Part shown: one piece after another, positions 24,616-33,054 of the stretch | Layout of the letters: each line of letters begins with the position of its first letter | How positions within the stretch are numbered: the first letter of the stretch is position 1 | Assembly: GCF_900142445.1 (NCBI RefSeq) | Contig: NZ_FRAV01000038.1 | Location: 1-49,709 of the forward strand | Direction of reading: 5' to 3' | DNA: 49,709 nucleotides | From: Chryseobacterium polytrichastri | Lineage (GTDB): Bacteria; Bacteroidota; Bacteroidia; Flavobacteriales; Weeksellaceae | Made by a program: the position numbers and the translations under genes | The notes under the pieces: model-generated | Told to the model about the DNA's origin: nothing | The model's input: the letters and a program-made list of their open reading frames with translations, nothing else | Databases searched by the model: none

Positions 24616-25404
24616 ATGAACGAAAACTGGATGCAAAAGTGGGAAGAAGTGAAAAATATTATGGTTTGTCCTACAGACCTGGAGACCTATTTTACTTCCG
24701 ATGAAATTCTGGGACAGAAAATGGAGACGATGGAAATCGGAAATGTTTCTCTTCCTTCCGGAAAAGTGGTGGTGAGAGATCCGTTGGTTTCTCTGAATGC
24801 GAATCAATCACCTTATTTTATTCAGGCTCCGAAAGGAAACTTTCCTGTGACGATTGCTGTGGTGAAATCTGAAGATTGGGGAGACAGATATGCTGTTGTG
24901 AAAGTGGAGTTTACCAAAGAAAAGCCTGTTGTTTACAGAGAAGCCTTAGTTGGAATTGAAGAATTGGAAGGCGTAACCGAAGATGATTATTTTGGTTTCG
25001 GAGTGGATGCTGGTTTAGGTTGTATTACCGATAAAGAAGTACTTCCTTTTGTAGATGAATTTATAGATGCAACAGATGTAGACAACGTTTACGATGATTA
25101 TTTTGCCGAAATTTTTGCACAAAGCTATAAAGATCATCCGAACAATCAGAGAGAAGCAGGAGACTGGATTAATTGGACGGTTCCCAATACAAATTATCAG
25201 ATTCCGATGTTTGCAAGTGGTTTTGGTGACGGTAGCTATCCTGTTTACTTTGCTTATGATGCCAATGAAGAAATTTGTGGTTTATACATTCAATTTATTG
25301 ATGTTGAATTGGCTTTAAGTGATGAAGGAGACGAGGACGATGTAGACTATGTAGACGGCGATGATGATGATCAACCTGAAAATTTCGTTTTTCTTAAAAA
25401 CTAA
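24616..25404 (+). CDS. DUF4241 protein, copy 1
   Basis: The protein has 262 residues. The ATG at 24616 is chosen over an in-frame GTG at 24607, because the paralog at 29078 starts with the matching MDENWLKKYEE. Landmarks of DUF4241: VSLPSGKVVVRDPL, FIQAPKGNFPVTIAVVK, a GFGVDAGLGCITD segment and FASGFGDGSYPVYFAYD. It ends with a strongly acidic tail (DEGDEDDVDYVDGDDDD) that copy 2 lacks. DUF4241 has no established function; it is often found with SUKH-type proteins. The stop lies two bases before the glycosylase gene. Confidence 0.82.
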   Translation: MNENWMQKWEEVKNIMVCPTDLETYFTSDEILGQKMETMEIGNVSLPSGKVVVRDPLVSLNANQSPYFIQAPKGNFPVTIAVVKSEDWGDRYAVVKVEFTKEKPVVYREALVGIEELEGVTEDDYFGFGVDAGLGCITDKEVLPFVDEFIDATDVDNVYDDYFAEIFAQSYKDHPNNQREAGDWINWTVPNTNYQIPMFASGFGDGSYPVYFAYDANEEICGLYIQFIDVELALSDEGDEDDVDYVDGDDDDQPENFVFLKN

Positions 25405-25406
25405 AT

Positions 25407-26102
25407 ATGAATAAAACTTTTGCTGATCAAGTTGTTCACTTCAATAAAAATCTGGAATATGCAGGAAATCTTCCTGAAGGTTTTCAAGTATTGAATCCGT
25501 ATTTAGATAATCCGGAAACGATGGAAGTCATGCAAAAGTTTTATCAAAAATATTATAACGATTCCAACAAAAGAAAATTCATTATTGGGATCAATCCAAG
25601 TCGTCATGGAGCAGGAGTGACGGGCGTTCCGTTTACCGATACCAAAAGGTTGGAAAGTATCTGTGGAATTACAATGCAGTCTGCTCATACGCATGAGATT
25701 TCGTCTGTTTTTATGTATGATATGATTACAGCATACGGCGGTGTAGAAGAATTCTACAAAGATTTTTATATCAATTCTCCATTTCCTCTAGCCATTGTAA
25801 GAAAAGCAAAAACCGGTTGGTTGAATGCTAATTATTATGATGATAAAAAGCTATTCGAAGACGTGAAAGATTTTATGATTGATTCTTTAAGGAAACACAT
25901 CAACCTAAATCTAGATACTTCGGAAGTTTTTATTTTAGGAAAGAAAAATGCAGACTTTATTTCCAAACTCAATAAAGAAGCAAAGCTTTTTGATAGAATG
26001 ACGGTGTTGGAACATCCCAGATATATTCAGCAATATAAATTGAAAGAAAAAGAGATGTATATTGATAAGTATATTGTAGCATTAAAAAATGAGGTGGAAT
26101 GA
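25407..26102 (+). CDS. SMUG2-type uracil-DNA glycosylase family protein (DUF4918)
   Basis: The protein has 231 residues. The first UDG motif is GINPSRHGAGVTGVPFTD (61-78), as in SMUG2/DUF4918 proteins. The second motif region is VLEHPRYIQQY with H203-P204. These proteins have the UDG fold and remove damaged or modified bases from DNA. The stop overlaps the helicase ATG by four bases (ATGA), so the two are translationally coupled. A glycosylase coupled to a helicase suggests a joint action on DNA, in repair or against foreign modified DNA; the exact base removed cannot be predicted. Confidence 0.85.
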   Translation: MNKTFADQVVHFNKNLEYAGNLPEGFQVLNPYLDNPETMEVMQKFYQKYYNDSNKRKFIIGINPSRHGAGVTGVPFTDTKRLESICGITMQSAHTHEISSVFMYDMITAYGGVEEFYKDFYINSPFPLAIVRKAKTGWLNANYYDDKKLFEDVKDFMIDSLRKHINLNLDTSEVFILGKKNADFISKLNKEAKLFDRMTVLEHPRYIQQYKLKEKEMYIDKYIVALKNEVE

Positions 26103-28789
26103 ATTCGTTTCCGGAAAATCTAAAATTTAAATATAATTGGAGAAAATATCAGAAAAATTTTCTGGATAATGTTGACGAATATCTTACAGATAACCATCTT
26201 CATATTGTAGCTCCTCCAGGCTCTGGGAAAACGGTTTTGGGATTAGAGGTAATGATAAGACTTAATAAACCCACATTGATTGTTGCGCCAACTTTAGCCA
26301 TCAGAAATCAGTGGATTCAAAGATTTGGAGAGCTTTTTCTCAATACAGAAATTATTCCTGATTGGATTTCTACTGATATCAAAAATCCCGGTTTTATTAC
26401 CGTTACTACTTATCAGGGAATTCATGCTGCTTGCAATACTATAAAAGACAACATTAATGAAGAGGCTGATGAAATTTCTTCTCATTATACAATTTCAGAA
26501 CTTGTAAAGAAATTAAAAAAACAGAAAGTGGGAACCTTTATTTTAGACGAAGCCCATCATCTTAAAAATGTATGGTGGAGAAGTTTAATAGATCTAAAGG
26601 CTGAAATTAATCCGACGATTGTTGCGCTTACTGCAACGCCTCCTTTTGATGTTTCAGGTGCGGAATGGCAAAAATACATTCAGTTGAATGGCGCTGTGGA
26701 CGTAGAAATTTCAGTTCCGGAATTAATGATAGAAGGAGATTTATGTCCGCATCAGGATTTGGTCTATTTTACGTTACCGACGCAAAAGGAACAATTGAAA
26801 ATTGAACAGTACCATATTCAGGCGAATGAATTTTTTGAAGAAATTAGAAATGATGATGTTCTTTTAGGAACCATCGAAAATCATTCTGTATATCAAGATC
26901 CCCAACTGCATTTAGAATGGATCTATGAGAATGTTTCTTCTTATACTTCAGGCTTGGTTTACATGAACTTCAGAGGGAAGGAAATTTCGGAACTTCATTT
27001 TGAAATCATCGGCGATGAACAAAAATTTATCCCCGAATTTGATTTCTTTTGGTTTGAAGAGTTACTTGATTTTTATTTATTTGTTGACGGAATCAATTTT
27101 AAAGATTCCGAGGAATATCGCACGGATCTTGAAAATAGATTAAGGAGACATGGTTTTCTAGACAAAAAAAGAGTTGGTTTTTTTGATAATAAAAATGTAT
27201 CACAGATTCTTAATTCCAGTATAGGAAAACTTCAGGGAATAAAAGATATCGCCGACTTTGAATATTCTGTTTTGAAGGAAGATTTGAAAATGGTGATTCT
27301 TACAGATTTCATCAAAAAAGAATACCTAAGTACTGAAAGAGAAAATACCTTCGATCTTGATAAGATGGGAGCTATTTCTATTTTCGAAAAATTAAGAAGA
27401 GAAAATTCCCAACAAAAAAAGGTTGGTGTTTTAACGGGAAGTATAGTAATTATTCCTAAAACCTCTCTTGGATTATTTAATGATCTTTGCCTTAAAAAAG
27501 GGATTTCAAAAGTTTCTGTTTCTGAGCTTTCTTATGATGGCGAATACTTTTTAGTAAATCTTTCAGAGTCTGTAAAACATGATATTGTGCACATTGTTAC
27601 AGAAATTTTTCAGAGCGGTGAAATTCAAATTTTAATAGGTACAAAATCGCTGTTAGGGGAAGGTTGGGATGCTCCTAAAATGAACACTCTCATCTTGGCA
27701 AGTTTCGTAAGCTCATTCGTTCTCTCTAACCAAATGAGAGGTAGAGTAATAAGAACACAGAAAGATAATCCTGAGAAAACCGGAAATATTTGGCACCTGA
27801 TATGTTTTGATGAGCATAGCGAAAATGGTGGGCAAGATTTTGATATTGTAAGAAAACGATTTAAAACATTCGTTGGTATTTCAAGTAAAGACAATCCTAC
27901 CATTGAAAATAATTTTGAAAGATTACATATCAAGACTATTGAGAATAACCGTGGAATTTCTTTAATTAATCAAAATACATTTGTTTCTGCCGGGGATAGG
28001 AAAAATCTTTCTAAACGATGGAAAATAGCCCTAGATAAAGGAGATATCCTTGTGGAAGAAATACAGATTCCTTTTGAAGAGCTGAAAGATAATGAGAAAA
28101 TTAAGATGAAGTCTCTTGGCAAAATGATCACAAACCTATCAGGAGCTGCTGTTTCTGCTTTTGTGATGTTTTGGTGGGATTTGTTGATGGGAATGTTTCG
28201 ATCTGCTAAATCTATTAGTTCTGTAACGAGCTTTTCATGGTTTGCATTTTTGTTCGGAGCCGCTGGATTCTTGATATATGGAGGGAAGTTTTACAGGGCA
28301 ACAAAGCAATATCTTAAATACAGAAACATAGCAAAGCATATTGAATTAATAGGAAATATTGTAGTAAAGGGATTAATCAATGAAAGAATTATAAGAACAC
28401 CTCTTGAAAAACTGAAGGTCGTAAGTTCTGCGGATCATTACAAAAATACAGTTTGTCATTTGGAAGGTGGAAGTAATTATGAGAAGTCTCAATTTATTCA
28501 GACGTTACAGGAATTAGTTTCTCCTGTTGATAATCCCAGATATTTGTTGGAGAAAAAAGAAAGTTTCTTGTTTGTAAAGAAAAATAGCTATTATCCACTA
28601 CCTGAAGTCTTTGCTAAAAATAAAAGAAGTGCAGAGTTTTTCAGTAAAACTTGGAGTGAAATGATGGAAGCTTCTGATTTAATTTTTACCAGAACAATTG
28701 AAGGTAGAAAGATACTGCTTACATTAAGATTTCAATCATTAATGAAAAGAAACGTAAGAATTGAACATCTTCATAAATGGACCAGATAA
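26099..28789 (+). CDS. Superfamily 2 DEAH-type helicase with C-terminal membrane segments
   Basis: The protein has 896 residues. Motif I is APPGSGKT (38-45), motif II DEAH (150-153), motif III TATPP (178-182), motif V about 513-527 (GTKSLLGEGWDAPK) and motif VI NQMRGRVIR (about 544-552). Between the two RecA lobes lies a large insertion of some 300 residues. After the helicase core, two hydrophobic stretches (about 681-703 and 710-728) look like a membrane hairpin, followed by a 165-residue basic tail. A membrane-anchored SF2 helicase is unusual. It is coupled to the DNA glycosylase upstream. Closest in style to restriction or defence helicases, but I do not recognise a named family. Confidence 0.85.
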   Translation: MNSFPENLKFKYNWRKYQKNFLDNVDEYLTDNHLHIVAPPGSGKTVLGLEVMIRLNKPTLIVAPTLAIRNQWIQRFGELFLNTEIIPDWISTDIKNPGFITVTTYQGIHAACNTIKDNINEEADEISSHYTISELVKKLKKQKVGTFILDEAHHLKNVWWRSLIDLKAEINPTIVALTATPPFDVSGAEWQKYIQLNGAVDVEISVPELMIEGDLCPHQDLVYFTLPTQKEQLKIEQYHIQANEFFEEIRNDDVLLGTIENHSVYQDPQLHLEWIYENVSSYTSGLVYMNFRGKEISELHFEIIGDEQKFIPEFDFFWFEELLDFYLFVDGINFKDSEEYRTDLENRLRRHGFLDKKRVGFFDNKNVSQILNSSIGKLQGIKDIADFEYSVLKEDLKMVILTDFIKKEYLSTERENTFDLDKMGAISIFEKLRRENSQQKKVGVLTGSIVIIPKTSLGLFNDLCLKKGISKVSVSELSYDGEYFLVNLSESVKHDIVHIVTEIFQSGEIQILIGTKSLLGEGWDAPKMNTLILASFVSSFVLSNQMRGRVIRTQKDNPEKTGNIWHLICFDEHSENGGQDFDIVRKRFKTFVGISSKDNPTIENNFERLHIKTIENNRGISLINQNTFVSAGDRKNLSKRWKIALDKGDILVEEIQIPFEELKDNEKIKMKSLGKMITNLSGAAVSAFVMFWWDLLMGMFRSAKSISSVTSFSWFAFLFGAAGFLIYGGKFYRATKQYLKYRNIAKHIELIGNIVVKGLINERIIRTPLEKLKVVSSADHYKNTVCHLEGGSNYEKSQFIQTLQELVSPVDNPRYLLEKKESFLFVKKNSYYPLPEVFAKNKRSAEFFSKTWSEMMEASDLIFTRTIEGRKILLTLRFQSLMKRNVRIEHLHKWTR

Positions 28790-28814
28790 AATGAGAATCT
28801 CCTGAAATATTAGA

Positions 28815-28922
28815 ATCACAAGATGGCACATGAATTTTGTATTCGGAAAATGAAATAACGAAATGCAGAAAGTGATACATGAAAAAATGATACATCAGTT
28901 TGAGTATTTTAGATTATTCTAG
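28815..28922 (+). pseudogene. Decayed copy of the paaZ 3' end (DinB-like tail)
   Basis: Twenty-four bases (28827-28850) are identical to 23030-23053 in paaZ. Translation reads HMNFVFGK, a stop, then NNEMQKVIHEKMIHQFEYFRLF and a stop. This lines up with HMNFVFGKLNKEMWELMHKK and the end of PaaZ (HHFEQFGLI). It starts shortly after the helicase stop and has no intact reading frame or upstream part. It is a remnant of paaZ or of a free-standing gene for the same domain. Confidence 0.8.
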
Positions 28923-29077
28923 TGAAATAAATTAACAATATAAATACGGAGGTTTGATAAAAAAAATTGCATTTTTTTATTATTGATAAGAAAATTTCAT
29001 ACTATTTGTAAACTGAATTAGAATGTTATACGTTTTAATATTTAGTTCAAAATAAATGGTATTTTTAAACTAAAAAC

Positions 29078-29782
29078 ATGGATGAAAATTGGCTTAAGAA
29101 ATATGAAGAAATAAAAGATCTTCTTGTTTCCCCTAAAGACTTAGAATTGTATTTTACTTCCACGCAGATAGGTTCTGTAGAAATGGAAGTGATGGATGTC
29201 GGAAATGTTTCTTTGCCCTCAGGAAAAATAATAATCAGAGATCCAAATGTCCTTTTAGAAGAAAATGAACGTCCTTTTTTGATACAAGCTCCAAAGGGAA
29301 ATTTTCCTGTAAAATTGGCAGTTATAAAAACAGAAAATTCCGGAAGCAGATATGCTGCGGCTAAAATTCAGTTTACGGATAATCAACCAATGATTTACCG
29401 TGAAGCATTAAAGGGCGATGAAGATATTGAAAATTATGAAAAAGGTAATTTTTTCGGATTCGGAGTAGATACTGGGCTGGCTTTTATTACAGATGCAGAA
29501 GTGTTTGCTCATTTTTTTACATTTAGAGGTGGTGATATTCCGGATGATAAATTCTTTGATTATACAACGGAGCTATTTGAAAATAGTTATCAAAAAAATC
29601 CACAAAACCAAAGGGAAATTGGAGATTGGATCAATATGAATATTCCCGAAACACCTTATCATATTCCAGTATTTGCAACTGGTTTTGGAGATGGTGGCTA
29701 TCCTGTATATTTTGGATATGATTCGCAAGATCAAATCACCGGATTGTATATTTATTTTATTGATGTTGAATCACTTTTTTAG
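29078..29782 (+). CDS. DUF4241 protein, copy 2
   Basis: The protein has 234 residues. It is clearly related to the protein at 24616 over its whole length (DENWLKKYEEIKDLL, VSLPSGKIIIRDPN, LIQAPKGNFPVKLAV, FATGFGDGGYPVYFGYD) but has no acidic tail. The two copies flank the glycosylase-helicase pair. Upstream are about 155 bases with no clear promoter. A terminator follows at 29798. Confidence 0.82.
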   Translation: MDENWLKKYEEIKDLLVSPKDLELYFTSTQIGSVEMEVMDVGNVSLPSGKIIIRDPNVLLEENERPFLIQAPKGNFPVKLAVIKTENSGSRYAAAKIQFTDNQPMIYREALKGDEDIENYEKGNFFGFGVDTGLAFITDAEVFAHFFTFRGGDIPDDKFFDYTTELFENSYQKNPQNQREIGDWINMNIPETPYHIPVFATGFGDGGYPVYFGYDSQDQITGLYIYFIDVESLF

Positions 29783-29797
29783 TCTTAAAAAATAAAG

Positions 29798-29820
29798 ATC
29801 CCTTGAAGTAATCAAGGGAT
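29798..29820 (+). terminator. Intrinsic terminator of DUF4241 copy 2
   Basis: ATCCCTTGA and TCAAGGGAT pair around a 5-base loop and are followed by TTTAT. Confidence 0.75.
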
Positions 29821-29910
29821 TTTATCACAATTGTGTAATTAGAATCTTCGTGGTACAACATGCTTATGTTAAAATTTTCATGGTTATTAGTTTTTTAACT
29901 ATACTATAAG

Positions 29911-30744
29911 CTATTTTTTTATGATCTTATAAGATTCTGAGGGTGTTTTTATGATATAAACTCCACTTGGAAGTTCGGCAATGTTTGTTTCATTGATTCC
30001 TTTTTTAAGGTCTAGACTTTTTACAAGTTTGCCTTCTTGGTTATAAACTTGAGCTTTAGTATTTTCTTCAGTTGTCATCGAGAATTCACCACTTGTAGGG
30101 TTTGGATAGATGCTGGTCTTATCTTTTACTTTAGCATCATTTGTTCCTAAGACAATACCGGAATCTTTTACCCAAGTAAAGGCATCAAATCCAAGATAGC
30201 GATAGTCTCCACCGATGGTAAGTCGAAGCTCATCCACAATAATATTGGAATAGTTTTGTCCATTCAGATTAGTAAGATCAATTAGGGTATATCCATTTGT
30301 CGTTCCCAAAGATGTTGCAAAACCTGTACTTTTAGTTTGGGTAAATTTGGTTATACCATTTAATCTTCCGGTAACTGTAAGAGTTCCTGAAGCATTTTGA
30401 TTGATAAGATAATTAGCTAGAAATACCCAAAATCTATTTACTTTAAACAAGTTTGAAGTTGTTTTTATACTAAAAGAAACATTCGCATTCGCATCTGTTG
30501 CATATCCTGTATTATCAATGTACCTATTGTCATTTGATGTGCCATTCCAACCAGTATTGGGATAGTTAGCAATATCAAAAATGGAGGCAGGAGCATTATG
30601 CGAGATAATATTGAAAATTACTCCATTATCCGTAAAACTTGTACTTCCACTGGATTCAGTTTCGAAAACTTCTGTACTTGTCTGCGCAAAGGTAAAAAGG
30701 GAAATGAGCAGACTACAGATCGTGAAAAAAGTAGTGCTTTTCAT
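29911..30744 (-). CDS. Secreted protein with T9SS type A sorting domain
   Basis: The protein has 277 residues. The signal peptide ends about FTFAQ (residue 21). Residues 25-195 look like a beta-rich extracellular domain (VNRFWVFLANYLINQ, FDAFTWVKDSG). The C-terminal 70 residues are a T9SS type A sorting domain (SIYPNPTSGEFSM ... LPSGVYIIKT). It is therefore exported and probably anchored on or released from the outer membrane. The N-terminal domain is not recognised. It follows two tail-collar genes on the same strand. Confidence 0.82.
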   Translation of the reverse strand: MKSTTFFTICSLLISLFTFAQTSTEVFETESSGSTSFTDNGVIFNIISHNAPASIFDIANYPNTGWNGTSNDNRYIDNTGYATDANANVSFSIKTTSNLFKVNRFWVFLANYLINQNASGTLTVTGRLNGITKFTQTKSTGFATSLGTTNGYTLIDLTNLNGQNYSNIIVDELRLTIGGDYRYLGFDAFTWVKDSGIVLGTNDAKVKDKTSIYPNPTSGEFSMTTEENTKAQVYNQEGKLVKSLDLKKGINETNIAELPSGVYIIKTPSESYKIIKK

Positions 30745-30779
30745 GATGTTAATTGTTTAGGTTGTTTATAAATTTAACT

Positions 30780-31322
30780 TTATGGTCTTGAAGGGTAAAT
30801 ACCTTCAACACAAATGATATAGTTTAATCCTAAGTAAGGAGGCATATTGTTAATAGGCAAATTCTGACCAATAAATGAAACAGATTTTGCATTAATAACA
30901 GTATCAGGGTCACCGTCTACATAGCTTGGTATTGGATGAAATTCTCTTCCGTTTGGTGTTCCGGTAATTGCTAACGAAGAACCAGAAGAAGGTGTTATAG
31001 AATTTGCATTCGCATTTGCTACTTTTACTTGGCTTATAAAGCTTGGTAAGTTTGAACTCAAAAGAGTAGTTTGTGCAGAACCCGACATCTCACCAAGGTC
31101 ATATGTTTTTCCTGTGTTTGAACTTCCCGATCCAATAGGGTAACGTCCGTTAAGATTAGGGAGCGCGAAAGTAGATTGTCCATCACCACCATAGGTAGTT
31201 CCTATTAATGAATAAAGTGCAGAATTGTTTGCAATGCTTAATAAAGCTCCGTTGCAGAATAAGAAACCTCTAGGGGCAAAGTTTCCTGCGAATAATTTGA
31301 TAGTGCCCATTAATTCTTCCAT
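30780..31322 (-). CDS. Phage tail-collar domain protein, copy A
   Basis: The protein has 180 residues. The N-terminal tail-collar domain reads MGTIKLFAGNFAPRGFLFCN and TTYGGDGQSTFALPNLNGRY; the C-terminal part ends MPPYLGLNYIICVEGIYPSRP. This matches the microcystin-dependent-protein (MdpB) type found outside phages. No other phage gene is nearby. It is the downstream member of a tandem pair, 56 bases apart. Confidence 0.88.
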   Translation of the reverse strand: MEELMGTIKLFAGNFAPRGFLFCNGALLSIANNSALYSLIGTTYGGDGQSTFALPNLNGRYPIGSGSSNTGKTYDLGEMSGSAQTTLLSSNLPSFISQVKVANANANSITPSSGSSLAITGTPNGREFHPIPSYVDGDPDTVINAKSVSFIGQNLPINNMPPYLGLNYIICVEGIYPSRP

Positions 31323-31378
31323 GATTGTATAGTTTTTTCAGTTATTGATTTTTTTAAGTGCATTATAGATTGTAAAGC

Positions 31379-31921
31379 TTATGGTCTTGAAGGATAAATA
31401 CCTTGTACACAGATAATGTAGTTTAATGCTAAGTAAGGAGGCATATTGTTGACAGGTAAATTCTGACCCGTAAAAGAAACAGATTTAGGATTGATAGCCG
31501 TATTAGGATCACCATCTACAAAACTTGGGATAGGGCTGAATTCTCTTCCATTCGGTGTTCCTGTGATTGCAATTGATGAAGTTGCAGAAGGAGTGATGGA
31601 GTTTGCATTAGCATTTGCTACTTTTATCTGGCTTATAAAGCTGGGTAAGTTTTGCTGAAGAAGAGTTGTTTGTGTAGTTCCTGCCTGTACTCCTAAAGGA
31701 TAGTATTCGTTCGCGTTTACATTACCTGATCCCAAAGGATAACGTCCTTTTAAATTGGGTAAAGCGAAGGTTCTTATACCATCACCACCATAGGTAGTAC
31801 CTAAAATTGAGAAAAGGGCAGAATTGCTTTGGATTTGCAATAAGCTTCCATCGCACATTAGATAACCTTTAGGGGCAAAGTTTCCTGCAAAAACTTTAAT
31901 TACTCCAATCATTTCGTCCAT
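31379..31921 (-). CDS. Phage tail-collar domain protein, copy B
   Basis: The protein has 180 residues, the same length as copy A and mostly identical in the first 60 and last 70 residues (KVANANANSITPS, FVDGDPNTAINPKSVSF, NNMPPYLALNYIICV). The difference is mainly in the central 65-95 region. This is a recent tandem duplication. The upstream 250 bases hold no gene. Confidence 0.88.
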   Translation of the reverse strand: MDEMIGVIKVFAGNFAPKGYLMCDGSLLQIQSNSALFSILGTTYGGDGIRTFALPNLKGRYPLGSGNVNANEYYPLGVQAGTTQTTLLQQNLPSFISQIKVANANANSITPSATSSIAITGTPNGREFSPIPSFVDGDPNTAINPKSVSFTGQNLPVNNMPPYLALNYIICVQGIYPSRP

Positions 31922-32140
31922 GATATTATTTTTTTCAGTTTTAAATGTTCTTACTCTTTTATAAGGCTTTTCAGATTCCGCCGGTTGTTGGTGTTTATTA
32001 ACAAGTCAAAGGAACGATATATATAAAACGATAGGTAGAGTAGAAAATACCAAATTGGGTACTCCGTATTTTTACTGAATGGATAGCGGATTTTATGAAA
32101 GAATACTTATTTTAATTTTCATTAAAAGCTTCGTATTTAG

Positions 32141-32148
32141 TATTTTTG
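32141..32148 (+). promoter_or_regulatory. -7 promoter box of the enoyl-CoA hydratase gene
   Basis: TATTTTTG fits TAnnTTTG exactly and lies 25 bases before the ATG. The -33 region (around 32118) reads TTTTC rather than TTTG. Confidence 0.5.
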
Positions 32149-32172
32149 TAAGAATCTAATTATAATTAAAAA

Positions 32173-32937
32173 ATGAACGAATTCGTAGTTTCAGAACTGA
32201 AAAACAATATCGCCGAGATCACATTCGGAACTCCAAAAAGTAATTCTCTTCCCGGAGCAATTTTAGAAAAGCTGGCTCAGACCATTTTAGATGAAGGTGC
32301 CAAGGATGAGGTAAAAGCTATTCTTGTGAAAAGTGAAGGAGAGAAAGCTTTTTGTGCAGGTGCAAGTTTCGACGAGCTTTTGTCTATTGACGTGCTGGAA
32401 GCATCAACAAAATTTTTCGGTGGCTTTGCTAAAGTTTTAAACGCGATGAGAAATTGTGGCAAAATTGTAGTGGTAAGAGTTCAGGGAAAAACAACAGGAG
32501 GTGGAGTAGGCCTTGCTTGTGGTGCTGATTATTGTTTCGCAACAAAAGATTCTGCTCTGGCGTTAACGGAAATCAATTTAGGAATTGGGCCATTTGTAAT
32601 TGGACCTTATGTTGAAAGAAAAATAGGAAAATCTCAATTTTCGGCAATGGCGATTGATGCAGATTTCAGATCAGCAGAATGGGCAGAGCAACATAATGTG
32701 TATCATTCGGTTTCAGAAAATATCGAAGAGATGGATGCTAAGTTGGAGAAATTTATGCAAACGTTAGCAACAAGAAGTAGTGATGCTTTGGCTTTAATTA
32801 AAAAAGTATCTTGGGAAGGAACAGATCATTTTAATGAATTAATGCCTGCAAGAATTCATATGAGTGCAAGTTTGATTCTTGAAGATTCTGCAAAGAAAAA
32901 TATTGAATCTATTAAAGAGAGATTGAGAGCAAAATAG
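32173..32937 (+). CDS. Enoyl-CoA hydratase/isomerase family protein
   Basis: The protein has 254 residues of the crotonase fold. Oxyanion segments are KAFCAGASFDEL and KTTGGGVGLACGAD. Of the two catalytic Glu of classical hydratases, the second is present (ALTEINLGIG), but the first is replaced by Gly in GGGVGLA. This pattern, with PYVERKIG following, is seen in methylglutaconyl-CoA hydratase-like (LiuC-like) members. It might also supply the hydratase (PaaF) step missing from the paa cluster 9 kb away. Substrate remains open. Confidence 0.85.
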   Translation: MNEFVVSELKNNIAEITFGTPKSNSLPGAILEKLAQTILDEGAKDEVKAILVKSEGEKAFCAGASFDELLSIDVLEASTKFFGGFAKVLNAMRNCGKIVVVRVQGKTTGGGVGLACGADYCFATKDSALALTEINLGIGPFVIGPYVERKIGKSQFSAMAIDADFRSAEWAEQHNVYHSVSENIEEMDAKLEKFMQTLATRSSDALALIKKVSWEGTDHFNELMPARIHMSASLILEDSAKKNIESIKERLRAK

Positions 32938-32960
32938 GTATTAATCTTTTAAATATATAT

Positions 32961-32982
32961 AGCCGTTGAAATTTTCAGCGGC
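32961..32982 (+). terminator. Intrinsic terminator of the hydratase gene
   Basis: AGCCG and CGGCT stems continue through TGAAA/TTTCA with one T-G pair, followed by TTTTTA. Confidence 0.75.
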
Positions 32983-33024
32983 TTTTTATTTTACTAAAAT
33001 ATTTCTTCATTTTAGAAAAAAAAG

Positions 33025-33054
33025 TTTGTAGATCAAAAATAAATTCTAACTTTG
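33025..33054 (+). promoter_or_regulatory. Promoter of the membrane protein/winged-helix operon
   Basis: TTTG (33025-33028), 18 bases, TAACTTTG (33047-33054) fit the Bacteroidota promoter. The -7 box overlaps the left arm of the palindrome AACTTTG-TAATT-CAAAGTT. Confidence 0.6.

Noticed and set aside
30780..31921. Prophage remnant
   Set aside because: Only tail-collar domains are present, with no integrase, capsid, terminase or lysis genes; the domain also occurs in non-phage proteins.
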